This document shows positions 27,771 to 37,175 of a DNA stretch of 64,000 bases, piece by piece. How positions within the stretch are numbered: the stretch's first letter is position 1; the number at the start of each line of letters is the position of its first letter. The stretch is from Roseovarius aestuarii. Its GTDB lineage: Bacteria > Pseudomonadota > Alphaproteobacteria > Rhodobacterales > Rhodobacteraceae. The translations under genes were made by a program, and so were the position numbers. The notes under the pieces were generated by a model, which saw nothing but the letters and a program-made list of their open reading frames with translations, had not been told where the DNA came from and did not search any database. The stretch covers positions 98,875-162,874 of the forward strand of contig NZ_JAIMIB010000010.1 of the NCBI RefSeq assembly GCF_019966515.1. Reading direction: 5' to 3'.

Positions 27771-28589
27771 GGTACTGTCAGAGGAAACCGGCTTGAGGCT
27801 GGTCATGCGGTTTCGTAATTTCGCCGGATGACAAAACGCTCCCCTTTCCGCTATTTCAAAACCAGCCCTGAGATCATCCGCCTTGCGGTCATGATGTACG
27901 TTCGATTTCCACTTTCGCTTCGCAATGTTGAGGATCTCCTCCACGAACGCGGGATCGACGTGAGCCATGAAACGATCCGGTTTTGGTGGAACAGATTTGG
28001 TCCCATATTCGCGGTGGAGATACGCAAAGACCGGATCAATCGGTTGCGATCACATTCGAATTGGCAATGGCACCTGGACGAGGTATTCGTGAAAATCAAC
28101 GGCGAAAGGCATTACCTTTGGCGCGCCGCTGATCACGAGGGTGAGGTACTGGAAAGCTTTGTCACAAAGCGCCGTGATCGCAAAGCAGCATTGAAATTTC
28201 TCAGAAAATCAATGAAACGCTACGGCCAACATGATGTTGTCGTAACGGATCGGCTGAAATCCTACGGCGCAGCGATGAAGGTAATCGGTAATTCTCGACG
28301 ACAGATGACAGGCCGCTGGCTAAACAATCGGGCAGAGAATTCACATCTTCCGCTTCGACGAAAGGAACGGGCAATGCTCCGATTTCGACGTCTGCGGTCC
28401 CTGCAGAAATTCGTCGCAATTCATTCCGCCTTCCACAACCACTTCAATCAAGAGCGCCACCTCTATTCACGAGCCAACTTCAAACTCAACCGAACTGCCG
28501 CACTCGCCGAGTGGCGGCAGCTTTGTTCCGCATAGGTTCACGCTTTCCGTGGTAAACTGAGACTGGTTCGAATTTGTCTGACAGCATCC
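27771..28589 (+). mobile_element. IS6-family insertion sequence (819 bp)
   Basis: The ends GGTACTGTCAGA (27771) and the inverted TCTGACAGCATCC (ending 28589) match in the CTGTCAGA core and bound the transposase gene. The length of 819 bp is normal for IS6. The 8-bp flanks, CCTGAGAC on the left and AGGCACTT on the right, do not match, so there is no target duplication. This suggests a deletion or recombination after insertion into the IS5 copy. Confidence 0.8.
27828..28535 (+). CDS. IS6-family DDE transposase
   Basis: This 235-aa transposase is full-length and intact. It has SPFRYFKTSPEIIRLAVMMY at the N-terminus, VSHETIRFWWNRFG, and catalytic acidic residues in WHLDEVFVKINGERHYLWRA (first D), VVVTDRLKSYGAAM (second D) and NNRAENSHLPLRRKERAM (E). 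IS6 elements transpose by a copy-in mechanism that fuses replicons. It lies inside the element bounded at 27771 and 28589. Confidence 0.93.
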   Translation: MTKRSPFRYFKTSPEIIRLAVMMYVRFPLSLRNVEDLLHERGIDVSHETIRFWWNRFGPIFAVEIRKDRINRLRSHSNWQWHLDEVFVKINGERHYLWRAADHEGEVLESFVTKRRDRKAALKFLRKSMKRYGQHDVVVTDRLKSYGAAMKVIGNSRRQMTGRWLNNRAENSHLPLRRKERAMLRFRRLRSLQKFVAIHSAFHNHFNQERHLYSRANFKLNRTAALAEWRQLCSA

Positions 28590-28888
28590 AGGCACTTAAA
28601 AATGAGAATTGGAGCTCTGTTAGTTATACTGCTCTGCGCGTGATATCGCTTAGCGTTTCCAGTGCTAAAAGTCGCCAATTCACATAAATGAAGAGAAAGT
28701 AGCAAACAAAAGACTACGACAATCCGAGATTTATTTCACAACCAATCCGTCTGATCCCAGACTAGTACATTTAGCGAATTGCTGTTGCGGCGGCATAAAT
28801 CCACTTAAATCGCGAATTATTTTCAAAGAGTTTCAAAACTGCTGGACTCTCAGCCACCTTCGCAAAAGATTGGCTGCGCGTTCTAACC
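28590..28888. other. AT-richer gap between IS6 and glycosyltransferase
   Basis: No gene or structured element was recognised in these 299 bp; it may be the remains of whatever was interrupted by the IS elements. Confidence 0.4.
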
Positions 28889-29018
28889 ATGGAGCAGAGC
28901 AATCGCACAGTTCCTGTTTTTCGCTTTCGATCTGACAGAGGCTTCCCAGATCCGAAGAATTCAAAGCCTGCGCGCCCTGGGACATGATGTCCGGAGCGCC
29001 GCATTTCGTAGATCCAAT

Positions 29019-30068
29019 ATGAACACAGATTTTGAACCGGACTGGCCAAATATTGAGCTGGGCAGCATTGAAAACGAACGCTTTTTTCGACGTTCATTTG
29101 GCATGTTGCGCGGGCTTGTGCGAGTGATGCGGCACTCGGAGTCTTGGCGTGACGCCGATGTCATTATCGCTCGTAACTTCGATCTTCTGGCAATCGGCTG
29201 GAGCGCGCGTTTGCTGTTGAGGCGGCGCAAAATACCACTTGTATACGAATGTCTTGATATCCACCGTCTGCTCACGGATAGCGGGCCTGTAGGGCGGATC
29301 ATCCGCTGGTGCGAAAGGCAGTTGTTGCGGCAGGTGCAGTTGCTGATTGTCTCATCGCCACGCTTTGTCTCAGCGTATTTCAAAGATATCCAGCGGTATG
29401 ACGGGTCTTTTGCGATTATCGAAAACAAGCTTTGGTTCGATGCGGACGCATTGGCAAGGCCAAAAGTCAAATCGGACCGCCCCGCAAATGTGCCCCTGAC
29501 ACTGGGATGGGTCGGATCAATCCGGTGTGCACCAAGTCTCCGGCTGTTGCTTGCCGCTGCTGACCAGATGGGTCCGGCCGTTCGATTGAAGATCCACGGC
29601 AACGTGCACCGTCATGCGTTGCCCGGCTTTGATGCTGAAGTCGCGGTGCGGGACAATGTCAGCTATCATGGAGCCTATCAATACCCGAATGATCTGGCAT
29701 CGATTTACGGCGAGAGCGATCTGGTTTGGGCCCAGGATCTGTGGCAGCGCGGAGGAAACTCAGACTGGCTGCTGCCAAATCGCATCTACGAGGCAAGTTG
29801 GTTTGGCTGCCCGCAGATTGCGGTTGCCGATACCGAAACCGGCAGGCGCATCGCCTCCGACGGATTGGGGTTAACGATTGATGCGCCGACCCCCGCGGCG
29901 CTGGTTGCAGCTCTCGAGAAGCTGGAGCCGAAAGACATCACGCGGATGCAACGTCACATTCTGAATCTCGAGGATGAGCGCTTCCGATTGCGCGAAAGCG
30001 ATATCGCTCGGGCATTGAGTCCCGTTATCGGGTCCCCGCCGCACCGGCGTATTGTCGAAGAAGAGTAG
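29019..30068 (+). CDS. GT4-like glycosyltransferase with a frameshifted N-terminus
   Basis: The 349-aa frame from ATG 29019 is a GT-B glycosyltransferase (IPLVYECLDIHRLLTDSG, LTLGWVGSIRCAPSLRLLL, NRIYEASWFGCPQIAV). Its natural N-terminus lies upstream in the same frame: LFFAFDLTEASQIRRIQSLR then ALGHDVRSAAF. That part has no start codon. ATG 28889 leads toward it (MEQSNRTV), but one extra C at 28913 shifts the frame. Without that base the protein would be 28889-30068, about 393 aa. As written, only the shorter form starting at 29019 is expressible and it lacks the first Rossmann strand, so it is probably inactive unless the base is an error. Confidence 0.7.
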   Translation: MNTDFEPDWPNIELGSIENERFFRRSFGMLRGLVRVMRHSESWRDADVIIARNFDLLAIGWSARLLLRRRKIPLVYECLDIHRLLTDSGPVGRIIRWCERQLLRQVQLLIVSSPRFVSAYFKDIQRYDGSFAIIENKLWFDADALARPKVKSDRPANVPLTLGWVGSIRCAPSLRLLLAAADQMGPAVRLKIHGNVHRHALPGFDAEVAVRDNVSYHGAYQYPNDLASIYGESDLVWAQDLWQRGGNSDWLLPNRIYEASWFGCPQIAVADTETGRRIASDGLGLTIDAPTPAALVAALEKLEPKDITRMQRHILNLEDERFRLRESDIARALSPVIGSPPHRRIVEEE

Positions 30069-30471
30069 TTTCTGAAGCCAGGATTGGGTGGGCAAGTTCG
30101 TTTTCGCGTAGATCACAGTTTTTGCTCCGGTCCACCTGCGAGCTCTTTTTCCTCGCATCGCGATAAAAGACGGCTCGATTCCGCCAATTCCAGACCTGTT
30201 CCCTTCGCCTTAGGCAAGAATCCCCCACAACCAACGCGCGAATTTTTGCCGAGGATCGCAAGTGATTTATTTTGTTGTCCATTTCTTTCTTGAAAGCGAT
30301 TAGGGATGCTGCTTTCGCTCTGACATTCGTGTGGCACCCCCCGCAAGGCGCTGACCCGCAAGCGAAATTTCGCTGCATTTGCCTGGTTCCGCATCGAGAG
30401 ACCGCGTGCGCAGGTTTGACCGCAAAGACCAACTTCAGCAAACTCTGGGCTTCTAGCCACAGGAGCGAATA
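30069..30471. promoter_or_regulatory. Intergenic region upstream of exoY
   Basis: These 403 bp lack a gene and presumably hold the promoter of the exo operon starting at 30472. I see no clear -35/-10 pair and no palindrome worth naming. Confidence 0.35.
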
Positions 30472-31197
30472 ATGTTCATTTCTGACAGTGTTGCTGACGT
30501 CACATCGTCCGATCGTGGATGCGAAAGTTCATCTCGGAAAGCCGGGTTGGAGATGGAGCCAGTACGCCCTGTGCCTTCGGTCGCCTTGGGCGGTACACTG
30601 AAGCGCTGCCTCGATCTTATCGTCGCCCTTGGCGCGCTTATTCTGCTTTCACCGCTGTTCTTGCTGGTCACCGGTGCAATCAAGCTGACGTCAACCGGGC
30701 CGGTGTTTTATGGCCACAAACGCGTCGGTTTTGGCGGTCGCACATTCAGGTGCTGGAAGTTTCGCTCGATGATTACCGATGGCGATGCGACGTTGGACGC
30801 TTATCTTGCCACCCGCCCTGACGAACGACTTGAATGGGAAAGAAACCGGAAATTAAAAAACGACCCGCGCATCACCAGACTGGGCGGAGTGATGAGAGAA
30901 TACAGCATTGACGAGCTGCCACAGCTACTGAACGTCATTCTGGGCGACATGAGCATTGTCGGGCCCCGCCCGGTGGTGTGGCATGAACTGGCAGGATATG
31001 GCACTTCGATCAGGCATTATTTGCGGACGCGCCCCGGAATAACCGGTTTATGGCAGGTCAGCGGACGCAGCGATGTCAGCTTTGACCAGCGCGTTCAACT
31101 GGACACACACTATGTCACCAGGTGGTCGCTGCTTCTGGACTGCCTGATCATTTTCTGGACCATACCCTGCGTTATTTCGGCCAAGGGGTCCTACTGA
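30472..31197 (+). CDS. exoY: ExoY-like undecaprenyl-phosphate sugar-1-phosphate transferase
   Basis: This 241-aa priming enzyme moves a hexose-1-phosphate onto undecaprenyl phosphate to start exopolysaccharide repeat units. It has one N-terminal TM (LDLIVALGALILLSPLFLLV), the catalytic region VFYGHKRVGFGGRTFRCWKF, RLGGVMREYSIDELPQLLNV and GDMSIVGPRPVV, and ends in the family's PGITGLWQVSGRSDVSFDQR block. The start is ATG 30472. It begins a plus-strand run with exoF, wzx and a pyruvyltransferase. Confidence 0.92.
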   Translation: MFISDSVADVTSSDRGCESSSRKAGLEMEPVRPVPSVALGGTLKRCLDLIVALGALILLSPLFLLVTGAIKLTSTGPVFYGHKRVGFGGRTFRCWKFRSMITDGDATLDAYLATRPDERLEWERNRKLKNDPRITRLGGVMREYSIDELPQLLNVILGDMSIVGPRPVVWHELAGYGTSIRHYLRTRPGITGLWQVSGRSDVSFDQRVQLDTHYVTRWSLLLDCLIIFWTIPCVISAKGSY

Positions 31198-31280
31198 CCC
31201 TCATATCTGTAGCCGGGAAATTCTGCTGATTTCCGATGTCACACCCGGCAAGTTCTTTTACTGAACAGAAGGTCAAAATC

Positions 31281-32525
31281 ATGGTACAGGCACGAAGTTC
31301 AGCCAGCTTTCTGGCCCTATTTCTCTCTATACTGGGCGGAACAGTTTTCGCCGCTGACTATCGGGTCGGTCCCGATGACCTGCTTGACCTGCGTGTAGCG
31401 GCCTGGAATGCCGCGACCGGCGGCATTCGCCAGGAACTGACGATAAGCGGAACCTATCGGGTGGGCGCTGAAGGTGGGATCGCGGTTGCTCTGGTCGGCA
31501 ATACCGCGGTGGCCGGTCTGACCGTCGACGAGATCGCGCAACAGATTGAATCAGAGCTTTCGCAATATTCCAGGATTGGAGAAACGGTCAGGGTTTCCGT
31601 TGGTATCGAGAACTATGCGCAGATCTATGTGACCGGCCAGGTGGAAAAGCCGGGTGCCTTCGACTTTGCCAGCGGACTGACCGTCATGAAAGCTGTTGCC
31701 CTCGCAGGAGGCATGGCCGGTATCGATCCGATAGAAGGGGAAGAGCGCAACTTCCTGAATGCCCGCGGCACTTTTGACATGCTGCAGCGGGAACTCATGT
31801 ATCTGCACGCGCGCCATGATCGTCTGACAGCCGAACTGAACGGGTCGGCTGAGTTTGCCGGCGAGTCGGAACCCACCGACCAGACCCCCGAGATGAAGCG
31901 CGTCAGAACTTCCGAACTGGCGATCCTGAAGGCGCGCGACAAACGATATCGGCATGAAATCTCATCCCTGACCAAGGCGCAGGAATCGTTTCGGCAGGCG
32001 CTGGCCGTGCTTGAAGACAAGCTGAAAACCAACGTGAAGCAACTTAAAGCGTCACGTCTTGAACTCAGGCGCGAGGAAGAATTGTTCGAGCAAGGCCTTG
32101 TCCCCGCGGCAAAGATCTTTGAACGGGTCCGTTTTGTCAGCGATCTCGAAAGCCGAGTGTTGGATATCGAACGCTCGATCCTTCTGGCGCGGAAGGAATT
32201 ACAGGACCACGAACGCAGCCAGAGTTTGCTGGTTGCCGCGCGTGACGAGGAAAACGCCATCGAATTGCAAGAGGTCAACGCTGACATTGCCGAAGCGGAA
32301 TCTCGGCTGCAAAAACAATTCTCGCTAATGTCCGAGGCGTCAGGCCTGAGGGCGGGCATCGAGACCCCGCTTGACCCGACTTCGGCGACGGTCGTCTACC
32401 AGATTACACGCGAGAGGGGGGATAAGCCGGGCCCATTCGTTGCCGACAAGACCACGGTTCTGCTCCCCGGCGATGTCGTTGAAATCCAGTACACCAAGGC
32501 CGCTTCGGCCGAACCGTCGAATTAA
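31281..32525 (+). CDS. exoF: Polysaccharide export protein, ExoF/Wza-like
   Basis: This 414-aa periplasmic/outer-membrane export protein has a signal peptide (FLALFLSILGGTVFA) and the Poly_export domain DYRVGPDDLLDLRV. A SLBB-like part follows with YAQIYVTGQVEKPGAFDFAS. A long coiled-coil half (residues ~180-370, rich in Glu, Arg and Leu) precedes a second short beta region. I prefer ATG 31281; ATG 31236 would add 15 residues before the signal. It works with the ExoP-like kinase in chain export. Confidence 0.85.
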   Translation: MVQARSSASFLALFLSILGGTVFAADYRVGPDDLLDLRVAAWNAATGGIRQELTISGTYRVGAEGGIAVALVGNTAVAGLTVDEIAQQIESELSQYSRIGETVRVSVGIENYAQIYVTGQVEKPGAFDFASGLTVMKAVALAGGMAGIDPIEGEERNFLNARGTFDMLQRELMYLHARHDRLTAELNGSAEFAGESEPTDQTPEMKRVRTSELAILKARDKRYRHEISSLTKAQESFRQALAVLEDKLKTNVKQLKASRLELRREEELFEQGLVPAAKIFERVRFVSDLESRVLDIERSILLARKELQDHERSQSLLVAARDEENAIELQEVNADIAEAESRLQKQFSLMSEASGLRAGIETPLDPTSATVVYQITRERGDKPGPFVADKTTVLLPGDVVEIQYTKAASAEPSN

Positions 32526-32534
32526 GCCGGGCCA

Positions 32535-34031
32535 ATGGGTCAGCCCGCTGAAATACAGAATTCCGCGATGACAGGGGCCAACGCCTACCACCCGCACCTC
32601 GTCAGAGGGCGCTCGCGTGCGGCGGTGTTCGGAGTGCTGTGGTCCTCGCTGCACACGCTGATCCCATCGATAACTTCGGGCGCCGTGTTCTTTGTCGGCG
32701 CATATTTTCTTTCACCCGCCGATTTCGGCCTGGTCGGGCTGGCCAGCAGCGTGGTCCTGTTCATGATCGCTTTTTCGCCTGTGGCATTTGGCGAGGCACT
32801 GGTTCAGCGCCAATCGGTAGCCAGGGCGCACGCGGATAGCGTGTTCTGGCTGACGGCATCAGTTGGCGTGCTCTTCTGCCTGCCCTTCATGATCGCGGCT
32901 TCGCCAATCGCCGAGCGTCTTGGTGAACCGGCGATCGCCGCCCTGCTTCCGGTTCTTGCGCTGCGCATTCCGCTCGAGCTTTTGGCGACAGTGCCGAATG
33001 CCATGATCGTGCGCTCGATGAAATTCAAGCTCATAGCGCTGCGCACTTCGATCGCAACTTTGGTGAGCGCGCTCATTTCCGTTTCGATGCTGTTAGCCGG
33101 ATACGGGTACTGGGCGCTGGTGATCAGCCAAGTCTCGGGCAGCTTCGTGAGCTGCGCGATGAGTTTCTGGGTCTCGGGCTGGCGACCCGGGCTGGCGACC
33201 CGGCCGTCGGCCCTGTGGGAGCTTGCGCACTACGGGCTGTTCGCCTCCGGTGACCGGATGCTAGCGACGATGCGGCTTGATCTTATCGTGCTGGGCTCAC
33301 TTGGCGGCAATGTGCTTCTGGGGCTTTACTTCTTTGCGCAGCGGTTCTTTCAGATGTTGACACAGCTTGTGTCCGGCGCGCTGTCGTCGGTGACACATGC
33401 GCTCTTGTCGACCCTTCAGGATGATCGCGAAAAAGCGGCGCAAGCATTTTCGATCGCGTCTTTTGTCTCGGCGGCAGTCAGCATGCCCATGTTTTGCCTG
33501 GCGGGCCTGCTGATCAAAGACCTGCTGGCGCTGTTGCCCGAGCCCGGCTGGGAAGACGCGGCTTTTGCCATTCAGGCGTTCTGCGTCGCAGGGATTCTGG
33601 CCAGTGTCGGTGTCGTTCAGGCCGCACTCATCAAGAGCCGCGGAAAGGCGCATTGGTGGTTTTATTATCAACTTGTCCAACAGGGCTCGACAATTGCAGT
33701 GATAGCGTTGACATATCGCTATGGCCTGCCCACGCTTATGGTCGTGTTGGTAGCGAAGTCGTTTCTGATCTGGCCGGCTTCGCTGCACATGACCGCGCGT
33801 CTTCTGGGCATAAGCATCCGCGCCTATCTTGCGGTTTTTGCCGGCCCGGCTGCAGCCACGCTGGCGATGGGGCTGGCTGTTGTCCTGACGGCCCCCCTCC
33901 TCGAAATGCTCTCTCCGGTGGCGGGATTGGGCACGTCGATTGCGCTTGCATTCACAATCTACGTACCGACGCTTGCGCTGTTGTCCTATGCCAGGATCCG
34001 GCGCATTCGGCATCTTTTGCACCAAAACTAG
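32535..34031 (+). CDS. Oligosaccharide flippase (Wzx/MOP family)
   Basis: This 498-aa membrane protein has about 12-14 TMs and the MOP-superfamily N-terminus (GAVFFVGAYFLSPADFGLVG). It would flip lipid-linked repeat units to the periplasm for polymerisation. ATG 32535 or ATG 32568 could be the start, since the first eleven residues are not typical. It lies 10 bp after exoF. Confidence 0.85.
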   Translation: MGQPAEIQNSAMTGANAYHPHLVRGRSRAAVFGVLWSSLHTLIPSITSGAVFFVGAYFLSPADFGLVGLASSVVLFMIAFSPVAFGEALVQRQSVARAHADSVFWLTASVGVLFCLPFMIAASPIAERLGEPAIAALLPVLALRIPLELLATVPNAMIVRSMKFKLIALRTSIATLVSALISVSMLLAGYGYWALVISQVSGSFVSCAMSFWVSGWRPGLATRPSALWELAHYGLFASGDRMLATMRLDLIVLGSLGGNVLLGLYFFAQRFFQMLTQLVSGALSSVTHALLSTLQDDREKAAQAFSIASFVSAAVSMPMFCLAGLLIKDLLALLPEPGWEDAAFAIQAFCVAGILASVGVVQAALIKSRGKAHWWFYYQLVQQGSTIAVIALTYRYGLPTLMVVLVAKSFLIWPASLHMTARLLGISIRAYLAVFAGPAAATLAMGLAVVLTAPLLEMLSPVAGLGTSIALAFTIYVPTLALLSYARIRRIRHLLHQN

Positions 34032-34041
34032 GAACTGGCCC

Positions 34042-34947
34042 ATGAAACTTACCTACTTTCAGGGCAATCCGCCGAATTTCGGTGATGAGCTGAATACAAG
34101 CATGTGGCAGCATTTGTTGCCCGCCGATTTTTTCGATCGGGACAGCTCTGTCCTCTTCCTCGGCATCGGCTCGATCATTCAACACAGTTATCCAAAGACA
34201 TCAAAGAAGCTCGTTGTGGGCGCGGGGTATGGCGGCTACACGCGCAAACCCGATGTCCACGACGGCAGTTGGGAATTCTGGTTCGTGCGTGGGCCGCAAA
34301 CGGCGCACGAGCTTGGCCTCGACCCGGCTCTTGCAATTGCGGATGCGGCGATCCTGTTGCGGGAAACGCCTCTGCCACATCCGGCGCCGGATATCGGCGT
34401 TGGCTTTATGCCGCATTACGAAAGCATCGAGCGCGGCAACTGGCAGGAGGCTTGCGCATTAGCCGGGATTACCTTCATTGATCCGACCGAACCGACCGAA
34501 AAGGTCATATCGCAAATCCGCGGAGCAAAGCTTGTAATCACCGAGGCGATGCATGGCGCAATCGTTGCCGATGCGCTGCGCACCCCGTGGATCGGCATAC
34601 GCGCGATGCATCACGTCCATCGTTTCAAATGGTACGATTGGGCCAGGGCCCTGAATATCGACTACGCACCGCGTTCGGTCATACCGTCCAACTGCCGCGA
34701 AGCCTGGGCGTATACCACGGGCCGCTCGGGATCGGGTGCGCGTGCAATCTCGGTCGCGGGCAGCACCGCCGCAGCCCCGTTCAACCGTGCGTTTCAACAC
34801 CTGGCGGCACGAAGCCTGCAAAAACTTGCCACCTCCGACGCCCAGCTCAGTTCAGACCGCGAGATTGATCTTGCCACCGACCAGGCGATGTCCACCATAA
34901 ATCATATGCTGCGGGCCTATGCGCGCGGCGCGGTTGGTCTGATCTGA
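34042..34947 (+). CDS. Polysaccharide pyruvyl transferase (ExoV-like)
   Basis: This 301-aa enzyme resembles ExoV/CsaB-type pyruvyltransferases, which add ketal pyruvate to exopolysaccharide sugars. It begins YFQGNPPNFGDELNTSMW, has FLGIGSIIQ, and carries the characteristic LVITEAMHGAIVADALRTPW where the His is conserved. The start is ATG 34042 with GGAAC upstream; the frame open to 33940 overlaps wzx. Its 3' end overlaps the convergent wzy gene by 31 bp. Confidence 0.88.
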   Translation: MKLTYFQGNPPNFGDELNTSMWQHLLPADFFDRDSSVLFLGIGSIIQHSYPKTSKKLVVGAGYGGYTRKPDVHDGSWEFWFVRGPQTAHELGLDPALAIADAAILLRETPLPHPAPDIGVGFMPHYESIERGNWQEACALAGITFIDPTEPTEKVISQIRGAKLVITEAMHGAIVADALRTPWIGIRAMHHVHRFKWYDWARALNIDYAPRSVIPSNCREAWAYTTGRSGSGARAISVAGSTAAAPFNRAFQHLAARSLQKLATSDAQLSSDREIDLATDQAMSTINHMLRAYARGAVGLI

Positions 34948-36188
34948 GCCGCCGGTCGAACCCCTGGATGCCGCAATGCCCGCAGCGCAAAGACGAAGGC
35001 GCAGATCACGATCACCGTGCGCAGGCTGAACTGGAAGAATACCGGCACTTCCACAAAGCTGATGATCACGACCATCATCACCAGCGCGAACAGCAGTGAC
35101 GCGTCTGCATCCTGCCGCCGAAACGCCGAAACGCCGGTCAGAAGTGCTGCGCCGTACAGCAGGAACATCTGGATCATGACCCCGACAATGCCGATCTCTA
35201 CCGCGTTTGACAGGTAGGTGTTGTGGAAGTTGAAGCCGCTGCGGCTGTCGATACCGAACATGAACCACAAGGATTCGGCCGGGGCATTTTCCCGCACCCA
35301 GAAAGCCTGATAACCAACGCCAAAAAGCGGGCGTTCGCGGATCAGGTCTAAAGCAACCCGCCACAGGTCGGTGCGCCCCGTCAGCGTGGCGTCTTTATCC
35401 GTGACATCAAGCAGTTTCGCGAGCAGCAGGTCGAAATACATCCCGGCCAGGATCGCGCCCAGGGTGCCCAGCATCGCGGTGACGCAGATCGCCACCAGGC
35501 GCTGGCCCGGAGTCAACCGATGCAAGAGCATGAGCGAAACGAGGATCAGCAACGCCGGTGGCACCACGAGCAGCGCGCTGATCGATTGCGCCAACATCAG
35601 AATCATTGTACCTGCCACGACCCCCAGAACAGCAAGCTGACGAAATCGCAGATCGGCACGATGGTCCAGCACCTGTGCCGCGGCAATGACGATGAACACA
35701 GCCGCGGCGTTCGCCATGGCGTTTTTGCTGCCGTAGATGCCCAGCAATGCTCCGGTGTCGGCACGCACATTGCCCGAAAGGAAGCTGATCGCAATGGCTA
35801 CGGAGAAGAGCGCAAACAAAGTACGGCAAAAGGCTCGAGGGGTGATCTGGCTTGCAATGACGACGGCAATCATCGTTGTAACCAGCAACTGCAGGCCAAA
35901 TCGCAGGCTTACTTCTGGGAACTGGGACCAGAAGAAGCTGACAAGACAAAATATCGGAAGCGCCAGAACATACCAGTACCTGACGCATAACATGGCGGAT
36001 ACGACCGGTTGCCGGAGTATCAGGAGACAGCCAAAGACAAGAAACCCGAGCGCTCCGCCGGTTTCGAGAACCGGCACGAAAACAAGCGCCGCCAGCGCCA
36101 GCACCGACAATACGAGGCCCGGCGAAATAGTGATGATATGGGTCGCCCGTGGCGCAAGGGATATTCTGAATTCGCTCATGCGTGGCAA
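34917..36188 (-). CDS. O-antigen/exopolysaccharide polymerase (Wzy/ExoQ-like)
   Basis: This 423-aa membrane protein has 10-12 TMs and the Wzy_C-type periplasmic loop with LTGRTDLWRVALDLIRERP and GVGYQAFWV, then FNFHNTYLSNAVEIGIVGVM. It polymerises repeat units. It follows exoK by 7 bp on the minus strand and is convergent with the pyruvyltransferase. The frame is intact. Confidence 0.85.
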   Translation of the reverse strand: MPRMSEFRISLAPRATHIITISPGLVLSVLALAALVFVPVLETGGALGFLVFGCLLILRQPVVSAMLCVRYWYVLALPIFCLVSFFWSQFPEVSLRFGLQLLVTTMIAVVIASQITPRAFCRTLFALFSVAIAISFLSGNVRADTGALLGIYGSKNAMANAAAVFIVIAAAQVLDHRADLRFRQLAVLGVVAGTMILMLAQSISALLVVPPALLILVSLMLLHRLTPGQRLVAICVTAMLGTLGAILAGMYFDLLLAKLLDVTDKDATLTGRTDLWRVALDLIRERPLFGVGYQAFWVRENAPAESLWFMFGIDSRSGFNFHNTYLSNAVEIGIVGVMIQMFLLYGAALLTGVSAFRRQDADASLLFALVMMVVIISFVEVPVFFQFSLRTVIVICAFVFALRALRHPGVRPAAQIRPTAPRA

Positions 36189-36195
36189 GAGGAGG

Positions 36196-37011
36196 CTATT
36201 GATCCAAGGTGCAGAGGATCGACTCTTTGAACTGACAGCCCTGGCCCAGTTTCGTGTAGGCGATCCAGTCGATGGTCATCTTGATGTCGCCCGCGGGCGG
36301 GTCGAAGTTTCCCATCCAGTCCGGGAACGAATTGCTGCCCCACAGGCTTGCATAGATTTTCTGTGCGTGCACAGGCAACGGGCTGCCCGGCTGACTTTCA
36401 TGCACTTTGGCACCGTTGACATACCATTCGATACCGGCTTCGGACCAGATGAATGAATAGGTGATGAACGCCTGATCCGACGGATGCGGCAAATCCACCG
36501 GTTTGCCATTAGTCCCGGCGCCCGAAACATAGGTGTTCAGGCTGACCTTGCCGGTATCGCGGGTCAAAACCTCAAAGTCGATTTCATCGTGCGGTTTGCC
36601 GTGGTGGTTCCCTATATAGGTAAAAAAAGCCGCATTCAGGCCTGAACCGCCCTCAGTGCGAAAACGGGCTTCGAAAGTGCCATAGGAATAGGCGTGGCGC
36701 GACTGGATTTCGCCGCAGATATATTCCCGCTTAGCGGTTTTCCGTTTGCTGTAGACCAGCGTCAGCGTTCCGCCCTTTACGGTCAGCGCCTCATGCGACC
36801 ATTCGCAGTTTTGCCAGTCGCCATTCACCCAGCCATCCGAAACACCCCAGAGCGTTTCGTCGAGCGTGTCGAACCCGTCAAAGAACGTCTCACCTCGTGG
36901 CACCTCCTCCGCCGGGGCGGGGTGTGCGAAGATGGCACCGATCGCAGCGGTAAAAGCGGCGCAAACACAATACATGGCAAAGCGTTGGACTGGCGCATTC
37001 AGAAGACGCAT
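36196..37011 (-). CDS. exoK: Exported GH16 endo-glycanase (ExoK-like)
   Basis: This 271-aa protein has a signal peptide and a glycoside hydrolase family 16 fold. The catalytic motif is DEIDFEVL with E143, D145 and E147, and the upstream block YGTFEARFRTEGGSGLNAAF is typical. In succinoglycan producers ExoK cuts nascent chains to lower mass. It starts an exoK-wzy pair and is divergent from the GT2 gene at 37364 across a gap holding a perfect dyad. Confidence 0.92.
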   Translation of the reverse strand: MRLLNAPVQRFAMYCVCAAFTAAIGAIFAHPAPAEEVPRGETFFDGFDTLDETLWGVSDGWVNGDWQNCEWSHEALTVKGGTLTLVYSKRKTAKREYICGEIQSRHAYSYGTFEARFRTEGGSGLNAAFFTYIGNHHGKPHDEIDFEVLTRDTGKVSLNTYVSGAGTNGKPVDLPHPSDQAFITYSFIWSEAGIEWYVNGAKVHESQPGSPLPVHAQKIYASLWGSNSFPDWMGNFDPPAGDIKMTIDWIAYTKLGQGCQFKESILCTLDQ

Positions 37012-37175
37012 TTGCTAGCCTTTCCGGTCTGTTTCATCGTCGGCATCCTTGCCATCATGTGCATCTGAAACCCCTCGAAATGCAATCGCCGCACGGTTTT
37101 CGACCAAGGTCGGCATAACGCCGCCGGAATGGGTTGTCGGCGGTGGCAAAGGGTTTCCACCGGCCTCTAATCCGA

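Noticed and set aside
27763..28597. Target-site duplication of the IS6 element
   Set aside because: The 8-bp flanks differ (CCTGAGAC and AGGCACTT).
30069..30471. Small gene in the exoY upstream gap
   Set aside because: Frames on both strands lack ribosome sites and motifs; a promoter region is more likely.
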